From contig JAITSM010000233.1 of assembly GCA_031287815.1 (NCBI GenBank), positions 1 through 6,234 of the forward strand: a DNA stretch of 6,234 nt, in the 5' to 3' direction. The position numbers and the translations under genes are program-made. The stretch comes from Prevotellaceae bacterium. Its GTDB lineage: Bacteria; Bacteroidota; Bacteroidia; Bacteroidales; UBA932. Every line of letters starts with the position of its first letter. Positions within the stretch are counted from its first letter, which is position 1. The notes beneath the pieces were generated by a model. The model searched no databases. It was given only the letters and a program-made list of their open reading frames with translations, and had not been told where the DNA came from. Shown here one piece after another: positions 1-5,551 of this stretch.

Positions 1-16
1 AGAAAATTTTTTTCAT
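1..16 (-). CDS. Possible start of a gene, cut by the window edge
   Basis: An ATG at 16-14 on the minus strand is followed by codons for K, K, I and F before the window ends. An M-K-K-I-F opening is typical of exported or lipid-anchored proteins with a Lys-rich n-region, and the upstream bases (AAATTATATTATT) are A/T-rich as is usual before Bacteroidota starts. There is no TAnnTTTG promoter between it and the small ORF upstream, so if real it probably depends on the promoter at 392-421. Five codons cannot prove a gene; product unknown. Confidence 0.4.
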
Positions 17-30
17 AATAATATAATTTA

Positions 31-56
31 AGGTTTATAGTTTATAGTTTAAGGTT
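31..56. repeat. AT-rich heptamer tandem repeat (TTTATAG-type)
   Basis: Reading the plus strand, TTTATAG occurs twice in tandem (34-47) and is followed by the variant TTTAAGG; the array is bracketed by AAGGTT at 30-35 and 51-56. It lies between the possible gene start at 16 and the GGCGCC-core motif at 57-68. It resembles the short heptanucleotide repeats of intergenic DNA known from cyanobacteria and commonly seen as filler in Bacteroidota spacers; that comparison is from general knowledge. Confidence 0.55.
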
Positions 57-68
57 CCGGCGCCAGCC
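57..68 (-). repeat. GGCTGGCGCCGG motif, copy 1
   Basis: On the minus strand this reads GGCTGGCGCCGG, with the palindromic core CCGGCGCC/GGCGCC. An identical 12-mer is found in the opposite orientation at 5538-5549. Both copies sit in intergenic DNA, have an AT-rich short-repeat tract on their 5' side and are followed within a few bases by AACC. This suggests a dispersed element and not chance, although two copies are few. Confidence 0.5.
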
Positions 69-72
69 AACT

Positions 73-100
73 CTTAGTTCTTAACTTTTAGTTCTTAACT
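73..100. repeat. 14-bp tandem repeat (two units)
   Basis: CTTAGTTCTTAACT (73-86) and TTTAGTTCTTAACT (87-100) match at 13 of 14 positions and can be read as four heptamers. The second unit overlaps the last codons and stop of the 29-residue ORF at 95-184, so the stop codon of that ORF is supplied by repeat sequence. Confidence 0.6.
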
Positions 101-184
101 TTTTTTCGCAGCTTCGGGGCTGTTTTCAAACACAAACTTTTTAATATAAACAACCCCCTGCTGCGAATTTTTGTTCACTGCCAT
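95..184 (-). CDS. Possible 29-residue small protein
   Basis: An ATG at 184-182 opens a 29-codon frame ending in TAA at 97-95; the peptide starts MAVNKNSQQG and is basic, with a hydrophobic middle (VVYIKKFVF, about residues 11-19) and a KKS end. I do not recognise it. The start lies 6 nt after the closing stem of the predicted RNA at 190-386 and is preceded by the A-rich stretch AAAGAAACGATAAAT, as expected for Bacteroidota initiation. It is the first ATG with a usable frame downstream of the 392-421 promoter. It may be a real small protein, a leader peptide for a gene starting at 16, or an accidental frame. It is not long enough for codon statistics to decide. Confidence 0.35.
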   Translation of the reverse strand: MAVNKNSQQGVVYIKKFVFENSPEAAKKS

Positions 185-189
185 ATTTA

Positions 190-386
190 TCGTTTCTTTA
201 GTTACACCTTAACGTAAAAATAGAAACGTGGCGCTTTCATTAATCATTTAAGAGGTTCTCGAATACCCACTGACGTATAAATAAAAGCCCACGTTTTACG
301 TAGTTATTTACTTTTATTCACGTCAGTATGAAATTTTCGAGATTTCTTAAATAGAACAAAAGATTTAATCTTTAAAGAACGTTCTT
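190..386 (-). ncRNA. Predicted structured RNA (stand-alone sRNA or long 5' leader)
   Basis: Transcription from the promoter at 392-421 would enter this segment at about 386. On the minus strand it can form: a closing stem joining 381-373 to 200-191 (9 bp, one bulged A at 195); a small hairpin 372-368/364-360; and a long interrupted hairpin made of 352-345/253-246 (8 bp), 341-336/263-258 (6 bp), 327-320/276-269 (8 bp) and 318-311/287-280 (8 bp), with a 23-nt loop at 310-288. The loop bases 296-289 (AAACGTGG) are perfectly complementary to 231-224 (CCACGTTT), and 301-297 to 216-212, so a pseudoknot is possible. Length, own promoter and a long interrupted rod recall 6S RNA (the Bacteroidales-1 motif has been assigned there), but I cannot confirm a family match. 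No U-tract terminator is visible at its 3' end, which favours a leader for the downstream ORFs. Confidence 0.45.
375..386. promoter_or_regulatory. 12-bp perfect palindrome at the predicted transcription start
   Basis: AAGAACGTTCTT is a perfect 12-bp inverted repeat starting 5 bases downstream of the -7 box TATATTTG, so it would cover about +1 to +12. That is a normal place for a repressor operator. Alternatively its right half (CGTTCTTT) is simply the 5' strand of the RNA closing stem with 200-191. The protein that would bind is unknown. Confidence 0.35.
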
Positions 387-391
387 AATCG

Positions 392-421
392 CAAATATAA
401 AACAATATTTTTTAATTGCAA
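392..421 (-). promoter_or_regulatory. Bacteroidota-type promoter for the structured RNA locus
   Basis: On the minus strand TTG (421-419) is followed after exactly 19 nt by TATATTTG (399-392). This matches the Bacteroidota housekeeping-sigma consensus (TTTG or TTG, spacer about 19-21, TAnnTTTG). The start site is expected near 388-384. It lies about 100 nt downstream of the tsaE stop and points away from it, so it begins a new transcription unit: the predicted RNA, the small ORF and perhaps the gene starting at 16. Confidence 0.75.
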
Positions 422-519
422 CTATTTTTCGATTTTTATATTTTGATGCATTCCCGGTGGCGGCGAACGTTATTGCGCCTTTGTAGAGGCGGGGCGCGCT
501 GCCGGCACTTAATGCCTCA
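422..519. other. Spacer after tsaE; two weak hairpins, no clear terminator
   Basis: Behind the tsaE stop the minus strand carries two small hairpins: GGCA/TGCC at 516-504 and CGCCT/AGGCG at 491-476. Neither is followed by a U-tract, so I do not call a terminator. The operon transcript may run on into the next unit or end by a factor-dependent route. Nothing else is seen here. Confidence 0.3.
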
Positions 520-930
520 TTAAAACCGGATAACCCGTTTGCCTTGTTTCGATAGATGCAAATAGACGTGAAGCGTGCCGGGCGGCAGGAGGGGGAGGAT
601 TTTTTCAGGCCATTCGAGAAGGCATAACCGGCCGCTGTAGAAATATTCTTCATAACCCAAATCATAAACCTCTTCAATGGTTTGGATGCGGTAAAAATCG
701 AAATGGTATATGGGCGTTCCCTCGCTGTCGTGGTATTCATTGACCAGCGCAAAGGAAGGGCTGTTCACTGTGCCGGTGGCGCCAAGCGTTTGGCAGAGGG
801 CTTTTATCAGCGTCGTTTTCCCGATGCCCATGTCTCCGTAAAAAGCCGCCACCTTTGTATACTGCAAAGCGGGTAGCAGGGCTTTTGCCACCAGCGGCAA
901 ATCATCTACTCCGGAAATGGTTATATTCAT
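520..930 (-). CDS. tsaE: tRNA t6A37 biosynthesis ATPase TsaE (YjeE family)
   Basis: This 136-residue cytoplasmic protein has the full family pattern: Walker A GDMGIGKTT at residues 32-40, the VNSPSF motif at 55-60, HFDFYR at 76-81 (family H-x-D-x-Y-R, metal and nucleotide site) and LLEWPE at 104-109. TsaE binds the TsaB-TsaD complex and its ATP hydrolysis resets that complex during formation of N6-threonylcarbamoyladenosine at position 37 of tRNAs reading ANN codons; it is generally essential. The length is slightly below the usual 140-160 and nothing is missing. The ATG at 930-928 overlaps the porW stop as ATGA, so translation is probably coupled to porW; the start is fixed by that overlap and by the normal spacing to Walker A. 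It is the last gene of the operon. Confidence 0.96.
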   Translation of the reverse strand: MNITISGVDDLPLVAKALLPALQYTKVAAFYGDMGIGKTTLIKALCQTLGATGTVNSPSFALVNEYHDSEGTPIYHFDFYRIQTIEEVYDLGYEEYFYSGRLCLLEWPEKILPLLPPGTLHVYLHLSKQGKRVIRF

Positions 931-3605
931 GGTTGCAAATAATTTTTTGTAAAGAAATTCAGGTAGGCTGCAATATCTTTTGATTGCATTAACAGGCTTA
1001 AATTTTCAGGGGTTATAAGTATTTTCCGGTATTCCTGCGGGGGGAAATTTTCCAGCGCGGCGCTTTTTTCCAGCGCCTCCATATAGCTTTTTGCTTCGGG
1101 CAGCACGGGGAACGTGTGTACGGTTACCACCGCATAATTTTCCCCGATTTTACGGATGTTTACTTCCAGGTTTTTCTCTATATACGTGTCGGCATTGTAG
1201 GATTCAAGGGCGAACAGCAAGGCGGCCGTGTCTTTCGAGTGTTCGCAGATAAATCCGGCGAAGTGTTCCTTTTCGGAAAAGAGGTAAGGCGTTGGCGCTG
1301 CCGGCGCATCCGGCGCGGCGGCGGCGGGCGTGTCATCGGAGGGGGTATATTGCAATTCCTGTTTTTCGAGCAGGGCGATTATTCCGGCGGCGGTTTTGGC
1401 TACATCGGAAGAGGGATATTGGCGAACCACCGCTGTCAGCGCGCTTTTGTAGGCGGCAATGTTTCCGCCTTCGCCGGCGCTCGCAGCCCGGATAAATTCC
1501 AGCTGCGGCTGCAATAAGCTGTTGGGAAACCGTTCTATCATTTGTTGCGCCAGTGCGCCCGCTTCGGCGTAGCGTTGGGCGTTGTAGGCGTCGAATACTT
1601 TTTCGTACTGCGCCTCCATTGCCGATTTTTCCGCCTGTTGTTCCGCGAAGTAATTGGGGTTGGTGAGTTGTTGCGCCAGCGGCGTTTTCGGATAGCCGGT
1701 GATTAAAAGTTGCCGGTAATAGCCGGCGCTGTCGGGCTGGCCGGTGTCGGAATACAGGCTGTACAGATAGTAATACACGGAGGCGCGGTTGTCGTTTTGC
1801 GGGAAGCGGCTGTCCAGCATGCGGAAAGTAGCGATAGCCTGCAACGGCTCGTGCACATCATCCTTGTAGGCCTCGCCCAGCCGGAAGAGCGCATTGCTCA
1901 ACCGTTCGTTGGACGCGGCCATCGCTTCGGGCGTGAGCGGCAAATCGCGGGTGTAATATTCGGTCGATTTATTGGACAGTTCCGGCTCGCCGGAGGCTGC
2001 GCTCTTGTTTTCCGACTGTGCGGCAAAAGACATTTCCTGTTTGTTCCTGCGCCGCCAGTTGTCTTCCAGCCTTCTTTTCCCCCAACGCATGTTAAACGAC
2101 GACAACCCCGAATTGATGGACGACACGTTGTAGAAATACCATGAATTGCTTTTGTTCTGTTGCCCCGTACCCCGATTGTATTCTTCCTGGTACATGAAAT
2201 ACTGTTGTTGCCGTTGTTCCTGCCGTTGCTGTTCTTCTTCCGCCGTAATCTTTGCGATCATCCCGGCAATCCATTGGTCGCGTTCGGCGGCGGGCAGGGC
2301 GGCGATGCGTTGCAGGCTGTCTTCGCGCTGGATGATCAGGGTGTTTTCCGCTAACCGCTGCAATCCGTTGGCGGTTTTTTCCAGCGAGTCGTATTGCGGA
2401 TAATCGGTGGAAAGCCGCCCCAGTGCTTCCCTGTAGGCGGCGTAGGCTTCGGAAAATTGTTTGTGGGCATTGGCGTAGCGGGCAAGCATGATATAGGCTA
2501 ACGCCTTCTGGTGTTCATTGCTGCTTTCGGCGGCAATGGATTGTTTCAGGTAGCCCATCGCGAGGGAGTCATTGCCCGAGAGGCGTTCCACCTGTGCAAG
2601 CGCAAAATAAATCTGGTCGCTGTATTCCTTGTTTTTCTCATCGTGCAGCATGCGGCGCAATTCTTCTTTCAGTTGGGAGCCTTGCGTACTGGGGTTGTAG
2701 AGCGCCGCTTTGCGCATCTGCGCCGCAAAGGCGATGCCGTATGGCGGGTTGGATTGCGTGATTTTATTCAGGCAGGCGATGGCTTCGTCGTTCCGCCCTG
2801 TTTGGCTGTACAGCTCCGCCAGGATAAAATAATACCTGATTTTATTGGCTTTTTTCGTTTCCTGTTTCAGGGCGTTTTCCAGGTGTGTAGCGGCTTCGCG
2901 GTAGTTCTTTTGCTGGATGTATAATTCGGCATACGTCGCATCCAGGAGGGCGTGTAATTTTTTCGACGGCCGTTTCTTTTCTTTCCCCGCGGCGGCCAGC
3001 AATGTTTCGGCGCGTTCCAGCTCGCTGGTGTGGATGAGGGCGGCGGCGAGGCGTATCCGCGCTTCCGGCGCGGCGGATGACTTCGGGTAATCCGCCAGCA
3101 GGTGGTCGAAAATCAGGATGGCTTTGTCGTACTCATGCAGGTACAGGTTGGCTTTCCCGCTCAGGAGGTAGGCGTCGTCCACCACCGAATTAAATTCTTT
3201 TTGGTTGTAAAAATCCCTTTCTTCGCGGCCGGCGTTGTTATCCGGCTTCTTCGCCGGCTTCACGGTGATGGAATGTTTGAGGATAAGTTTTTCGCATTTT
3301 TCTATGGTGCGGTCCATTTCCCCCGACACCTGGCCGGGAATTTCCTTGTAGGCATAAGCAAACACCGGCGGTATTTGTTCATATTCTTCCGGCATAAATT
3401 TGTCGGCTTTCTTGACGCCTTCCTTAAAGCTTTCGTTGCCGTTGAATTTTACATTAAATTCCGACGTTACGTTATGGTAGGCGCGCGACGACCATGTATT
3501 TTTTTTGGTAGAACATCCCGCCGCGCACAGCAGCAATGCAGCCGTCATAAAAGCCCAAGCCTTCCGGTTTCCCCAAAGAAAATAGTGCATCAATTTCCCG
3601 TCCAT
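927..3605 (-). CDS. porW: Type IX secretion TPR lipoprotein PorW/SprE
   Basis: With the ATG at 3605-3603 the protein has 892 residues, close to SprE of Flavobacterium johnsoniae. Residues 1-31 are a lipoprotein signal peptide (n-region to NRK15, hydrophobic AWAFMTAALLLC, lipobox AAGC with Cys31). The mature start STKKNTWSSRAYHNVTSEFN and the central motifs SWYFYN (488-493) and WGKRRLEDNWRR (508-519) are hallmarks of the PorW/SprE family. Helical TPR-like repeats fill about 140-400 and 562-749; a Gln/Glu-rich coil lies at 456-477, an Ala/Pro-rich linker at 753-774 and a C-terminal domain at 775-892. The family sits on the periplasmic face of the outer membrane and is needed for type IX secretion and, in gliding species, motility, by linking the PorKLMN machinery with the translocon. 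Other starts: ATG 3641 (overlaps the yifB stop as ATGA, but gives a 12-residue extension coded partly by a repeat) and ATG 3590 (shorter n-region). Confidence 0.9.
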   Translation of the reverse strand: MDGKLMHYFLWGNRKAWAFMTAALLLCAAGCSTKKNTWSSRAYHNVTSEFNVKFNGNESFKEGVKKADKFMPEEYEQIPPVFAYAYKEIPGQVSGEMDRTIEKCEKLILKHSITVKPAKKPDNNAGREERDFYNQKEFNSVVDDAYLLSGKANLYLHEYDKAILIFDHLLADYPKSSAAPEARIRLAAALIHTSELERAETLLAAAGKEKKRPSKKLHALLDATYAELYIQQKNYREAATHLENALKQETKKANKIRYYFILAELYSQTGRNDEAIACLNKITQSNPPYGIAFAAQMRKAALYNPSTQGSQLKEELRRMLHDEKNKEYSDQIYFALAQVERLSGNDSLAMGYLKQSIAAESSNEHQKALAYIMLARYANAHKQFSEAYAAYREALGRLSTDYPQYDSLEKTANGLQRLAENTLIIQREDSLQRIAALPAAERDQWIAGMIAKITAEEEQQRQEQRQQQYFMYQEEYNRGTGQQNKSNSWYFYNVSSINSGLSSFNMRWGKRRLEDNWRRRNKQEMSFAAQSENKSAASGEPELSNKSTEYYTRDLPLTPEAMAASNERLSNALFRLGEAYKDDVHEPLQAIATFRMLDSRFPQNDNRASVYYYLYSLYSDTGQPDSAGYYRQLLITGYPKTPLAQQLTNPNYFAEQQAEKSAMEAQYEKVFDAYNAQRYAEAGALAQQMIERFPNSLLQPQLEFIRAASAGEGGNIAAYKSALTAVVRQYPSSDVAKTAAGIIALLEKQELQYTPSDDTPAAAAPDAPAAPTPYLFSEKEHFAGFICEHSKDTAALLFALESYNADTYIEKNLEVNIRKIGENYAVVTVHTFPVLPEAKSYMEALEKSAALENFPPQEYRKILITPENLSLLMQSKDIAAYLNFFTKNYLQP

Positions 3606-3620
3606 AATTTTTCCCACTTT

Positions 3621-3641
3621 AATTCTCCATTCTCCATTCAT
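3621..3641. repeat. Heptamer repeat at the yifB/porW junction
   Basis: The plus strand reads as three heptamers AATTCTC, CATTCTC, CATTCAT. The array fills the space between yifB and porW and supplies both the yifB stop (3640-3638) and an upstream in-frame ATG for porW (3641-3639). Its likeness to non-coding heptamer filler elsewhere in the window is the main reason for preferring the porW start at 3605. Confidence 0.5.
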
Positions 3642-5176
3642 CCCGCCCATCCTTCGCGGTCTAAGCTGCGGTACTGGATGGCTTCCGCCAAATGGTCGGG
3701 CGACAGGTTTTCTGCGCCGGCCAAGTCGGCGATCGTGCGCGATACTTTCAAAATGCGGTCGTAGGCGCGGGCGGAGAGCCCCATGCGCTCCATCGCGTTT
3801 TTCAGCAAGGCGCTGCATTCGCTGGTCAGGGTGCAGTATTTTTTTAACAACCGCGACGGCATCATGGCGTTGTTGTGGATACCCTGTTCTCCGGCAAACC
3901 GCCGTTCCTGTACCTGCCGCGCCCGGATGACGCGCTCGCGCACGGCGGCGCTGTTTTCCGACGGCTCCATTTCCGACAGCTTCGCAAACGGCACCGGCAC
4001 AATCTCGATGTGTATATCAATACGGTCGAGCAACGGCCCCGACAGGCGGCTCAGGTACTTTTGCACCGTGCCCGGCGGGCAAAGGCATTTCTTCTCGGGA
4101 TGATTGTAGTTGCCGCAGGGGCAAGGATTCATCGAAGCCACCAGCATGAAATTTGCCGGATAGTCCACCGAATATTTTGCACGCGACACCGTAATTTCAC
4201 GGTCTTCCAGCGGCTGCCGCATTACTTCCAGCACCGTGCGCTGGAATTCCGGCAACTCGTCAAGAAACAGCACGCCGTTATGCGCCAGCGAAATTTCGCC
4301 CGGCTGCGGGTGGCTGCCGCCGCCCACCAGGCCTACGTTGGAAACAGTATGGTGCGGCGAGCGGAAAGGGCGTTGTGAAATCAACCCGGTATTTTTCCCC
4401 AATTTTCCGGCAACGGAATGGATTTTGGTTGTCTCCAAAGCCTCCTGCAACGACAGCGGCGGAAGGATGGTGGGCAGCCGTTTGGCGAGCATGGTTTTTC
4501 CCGCGCCCGGCGGCCCTATCATAATCATGTTGTGCCCGCCGGCAGCGGCGATCTCCAAAGCCCGCTTTACATTTTCCTGCCCTTTTACATCCGAAAAATC
4601 CACGTCATAGGCGGCGGATTGCTGGGCGAACTCTTCACGCGTGTTTACCTCCAGCGGTTGTAACGCGCCGGCGCCATTAAAGAAATCGATAACTTCCTGC
4701 AATGTTTTTACGCCATATACGTCCAATTTATTGACCACCGCCGCTTCGCGGGCATTTTCTTCCGGCAGGATAAATCCCCGGAACCCCTCGCTCCGCGCCT
4801 GTATCGCAATGGGCAGGGCGCCGGAAATGGGGCGTAAAAAACCGTCGAGCGAAAGTTCGCCCATGAGCATATACTGCCCGGTTTTTTCGCCGTTCAACTG
4901 CCCCGACGCCGCCAGAATCCCGACCGCCAGCGGCAGGTCATACGCCGACCCTTCCTTGCGGATATCGGCCGGCGCCATATTGATGATTATTTTGCGGCCG
5001 GGCATACGCAGCCCGATTGTTTGCAGGGCGGTACTGATTCGCTGCTGGCTTTCTTTTACCGCATTGTCGGGCAGCCCGACCATTGAAAACCCGAAACCCG
5101 GCGAGGCGTCCACTTCTATTGTTATGGTAATGGCTTTAACGCCATAACACGCGCTTCCAAATGTTTTTACCAGCAT
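3638..5176 (-). CDS. yifB: YifB/ComM family Mg-chelatase-like AAA+ ATPase
   Basis: A complete 512-residue member of the YifB/ComM family, which is normally about 500-515 long. Residues 20-165 form the Lon-protease-like (S16 fold) domain with the family signature VGLPDNAVKES (33-43). The AAA+ core has Walker A GPPGAGKTM (221-229), FRSPHH (271-276), Walker B GVLFLDELPEF (301-311), a four-cysteine cluster CPC...CLC (352, 354, 364, 366) and GPLLDRID (380-387) with the arginine of sensor/finger type. The Mg-chelatase C-terminal domain carries SARAYDRILKVSRTIADL (468-485). In transformable bacteria ComM is a hexameric helicase that drives branch migration of incoming DNA; its role in Bacteroidota is little studied. 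ATG 5176 fits the conserved MLVKTFGSACYGV start and lies about 18 nt after the predicted transcription start. It is the first gene of the operon. Confidence 0.96.
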   Translation of the reverse strand: MLVKTFGSACYGVKAITITIEVDASPGFGFSMVGLPDNAVKESQQRISTALQTIGLRMPGRKIIINMAPADIRKEGSAYDLPLAVGILAASGQLNGEKTGQYMLMGELSLDGFLRPISGALPIAIQARSEGFRGFILPEENAREAAVVNKLDVYGVKTLQEVIDFFNGAGALQPLEVNTREEFAQQSAAYDVDFSDVKGQENVKRALEIAAAGGHNMIMIGPPGAGKTMLAKRLPTILPPLSLQEALETTKIHSVAGKLGKNTGLISQRPFRSPHHTVSNVGLVGGGSHPQPGEISLAHNGVLFLDELPEFQRTVLEVMRQPLEDREITVSRAKYSVDYPANFMLVASMNPCPCGNYNHPEKKCLCPPGTVQKYLSRLSGPLLDRIDIHIEIVPVPFAKLSEMEPSENSAAVRERVIRARQVQERRFAGEQGIHNNAMMPSRLLKKYCTLTSECSALLKNAMERMGLSARAYDRILKVSRTIADLAGAENLSPDHLAEAIQYRSLDREGWAG

Positions 5177-5199
5177 AGCCCTATCGTTTTAACAACGTG

Positions 5200-5235
5200 C
5201 AAAGGTAACAAAAATTACGGTAATAAGATTTCAAA
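5200..5235 (-). promoter_or_regulatory. Bacteroidota-type promoter of the yifB-porW-tsaE operon
   Basis: On the minus strand TACCTTTG (5207-5200) is a full match to the -7 consensus TAnnTTTG. A TTTG at 5235-5232 can serve as the -33 box, with a spacer of 24 nt that is longer than the usual 19-21, so the upstream half is less certain. Transcription would begin near 5195, giving a 5' UTR of roughly 18 nt before the yifB ATG. Confidence 0.7.
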
Positions 5236-5251
5236 AATAAGGGAATAAGGG

Positions 5252-5273
5252 AAAAAAAGGGCTGCCTGCCCTT
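5252..5273 (-). terminator. Intrinsic terminator just upstream of the yifB promoter
   Basis: On the minus strand AAGGGC (5273-5268), a 5-nt loop AGGCA and GCCCTT (5262-5257) form a 6-bp hairpin followed by five more U residues (5256-5252). It ends only 16 bp before the -33 box of the yifB promoter. It would stop transcripts coming from the FISUMP gene or the repeat region and keep the operon under its own promoter. Confidence 0.65.
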
Positions 5274-5299
5274 CAGGGGGCGGACGTCAACAGCGCAAT

Positions 5300-5466
5300 T
5301 GGGGGTTTTCCCATTTCGATTGTGTACGTCCCCCTTGCGATGGGGCGTCCCCCCTTGCGATGGGGGCATCCCGCATTGCGATGGGGGCATCCCGCATTTC
5401 AATTGGGGCGTGCCGCATTTCGATTGGGGCGTGCCGCATTTCAATTGGGGCGTGCCGCATTTTGCC
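5300..5466. repeat. 21-bp minisatellite, eight units
   Basis: Units start at 5300, 5321, 5341, 5361, 5382, 5404, 5425 and 5446 and are 20-22 bp long. The best conserved three (5404-5466) share the 17-base core TGGGGCGTGCCGCATTT. Neighbouring units are more alike than distant ones: 5321/5341 share CGTCCCCC(C)TTGCGA, 5361/5382 share TGGGGGCATCCCGCATT, and the leftmost unit is the most worn. There are no unique spacers, so this is not CRISPR. Because 21 is a multiple of three, several frames stay open and give heptapeptide repeats (WGVPHFN/D on plus, KCGTPQS on minus), but none has convincing start signals and the minus frame runs over the yifB promoter. I see nothing else between 5467 and 5512. 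Confidence 0.85.
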
Positions 5467-5512
5467 TTACGGCGGAATAAATTGTTCGTATTTTAAACCC
5501 TTTTTATTTTGC

Positions 5513-5534
5513 ATTTTTCTATTTTCAATTTTAA
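5513..5534. repeat. AT-rich heptamer-like tract
   Basis: The tract reads roughly as ATTTTTCT, ATTTTCA, ATTTTAA and leads directly into the 12-bp GGCTGGCGCCGG motif. On its own it is weak; it is listed because the same arrangement (AT-rich short repeat, then the 12-mer, then AACC) occurs in inverted orientation at 100-51. Confidence 0.35.
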
Positions 5535-5537
5535 AGT

Positions 5538-5549
5538 GGCTGGCGCCGG
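5538..5549 (+). repeat. GGCTGGCGCCGG motif, copy 2
   Basis: Exact 12-base copy, on the plus strand, of the motif found on the minus strand at 57-68. It lies between the AT-rich tract and the long cruciform element that begins at 5552, so it could be that element's outer boundary or a separate dispersed unit. Confidence 0.5.
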
Positions 5550-5551
5550 TT

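Noticed and set aside
102..126. Plus-strand terminator-like hairpin (CAGC/GCTG followed by TTTT)
   Set aside because: Only 4 bp of stem and no plus-strand gene ends here.
95..386. tmRNA (ssrA)
   Set aside because: A pseudoknot and a short ORF are present, but there is no tRNA-like acceptor end and the ORF does not end in an ALAA-type tag.
476..516. Terminator after tsaE
   Set aside because: Two short hairpins exist, but neither is followed by a U-tract on the minus strand.
372..752. Minus-strand 126-codon frame across the tsaE end and the spacer
   Set aside because: Overlaps the well-supported tsaE in another frame and then crosses the promoter at 392-421; no family features.
1116..3764. 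Several plus-strand frames of 60-220 codons opposite porW
   Set aside because: Antisense shadows of a GC-rich coding strand; compositions are Arg/Phe/Val-rich without domains, and porW is strongly supported by family motifs.
3783..5147. Plus-strand frames opposite yifB
   Set aside because: Antisense shadows; yifB has all catalytic motifs over its full length.
5181..5444. Minus-strand frame of 87 codons with heptapeptide repeats (KCGTPQS)
   Set aside because: No ATG start (opens at TTG inside the minisatellite), runs through the terminator and the yifB promoter, and its repeats are a by-product of the 21-bp unit length.
5300..5466. CRISPR array
   Set aside because: The repeats are directly abutting 20-22 bp units with no unique spacers and no cas genes nearby.
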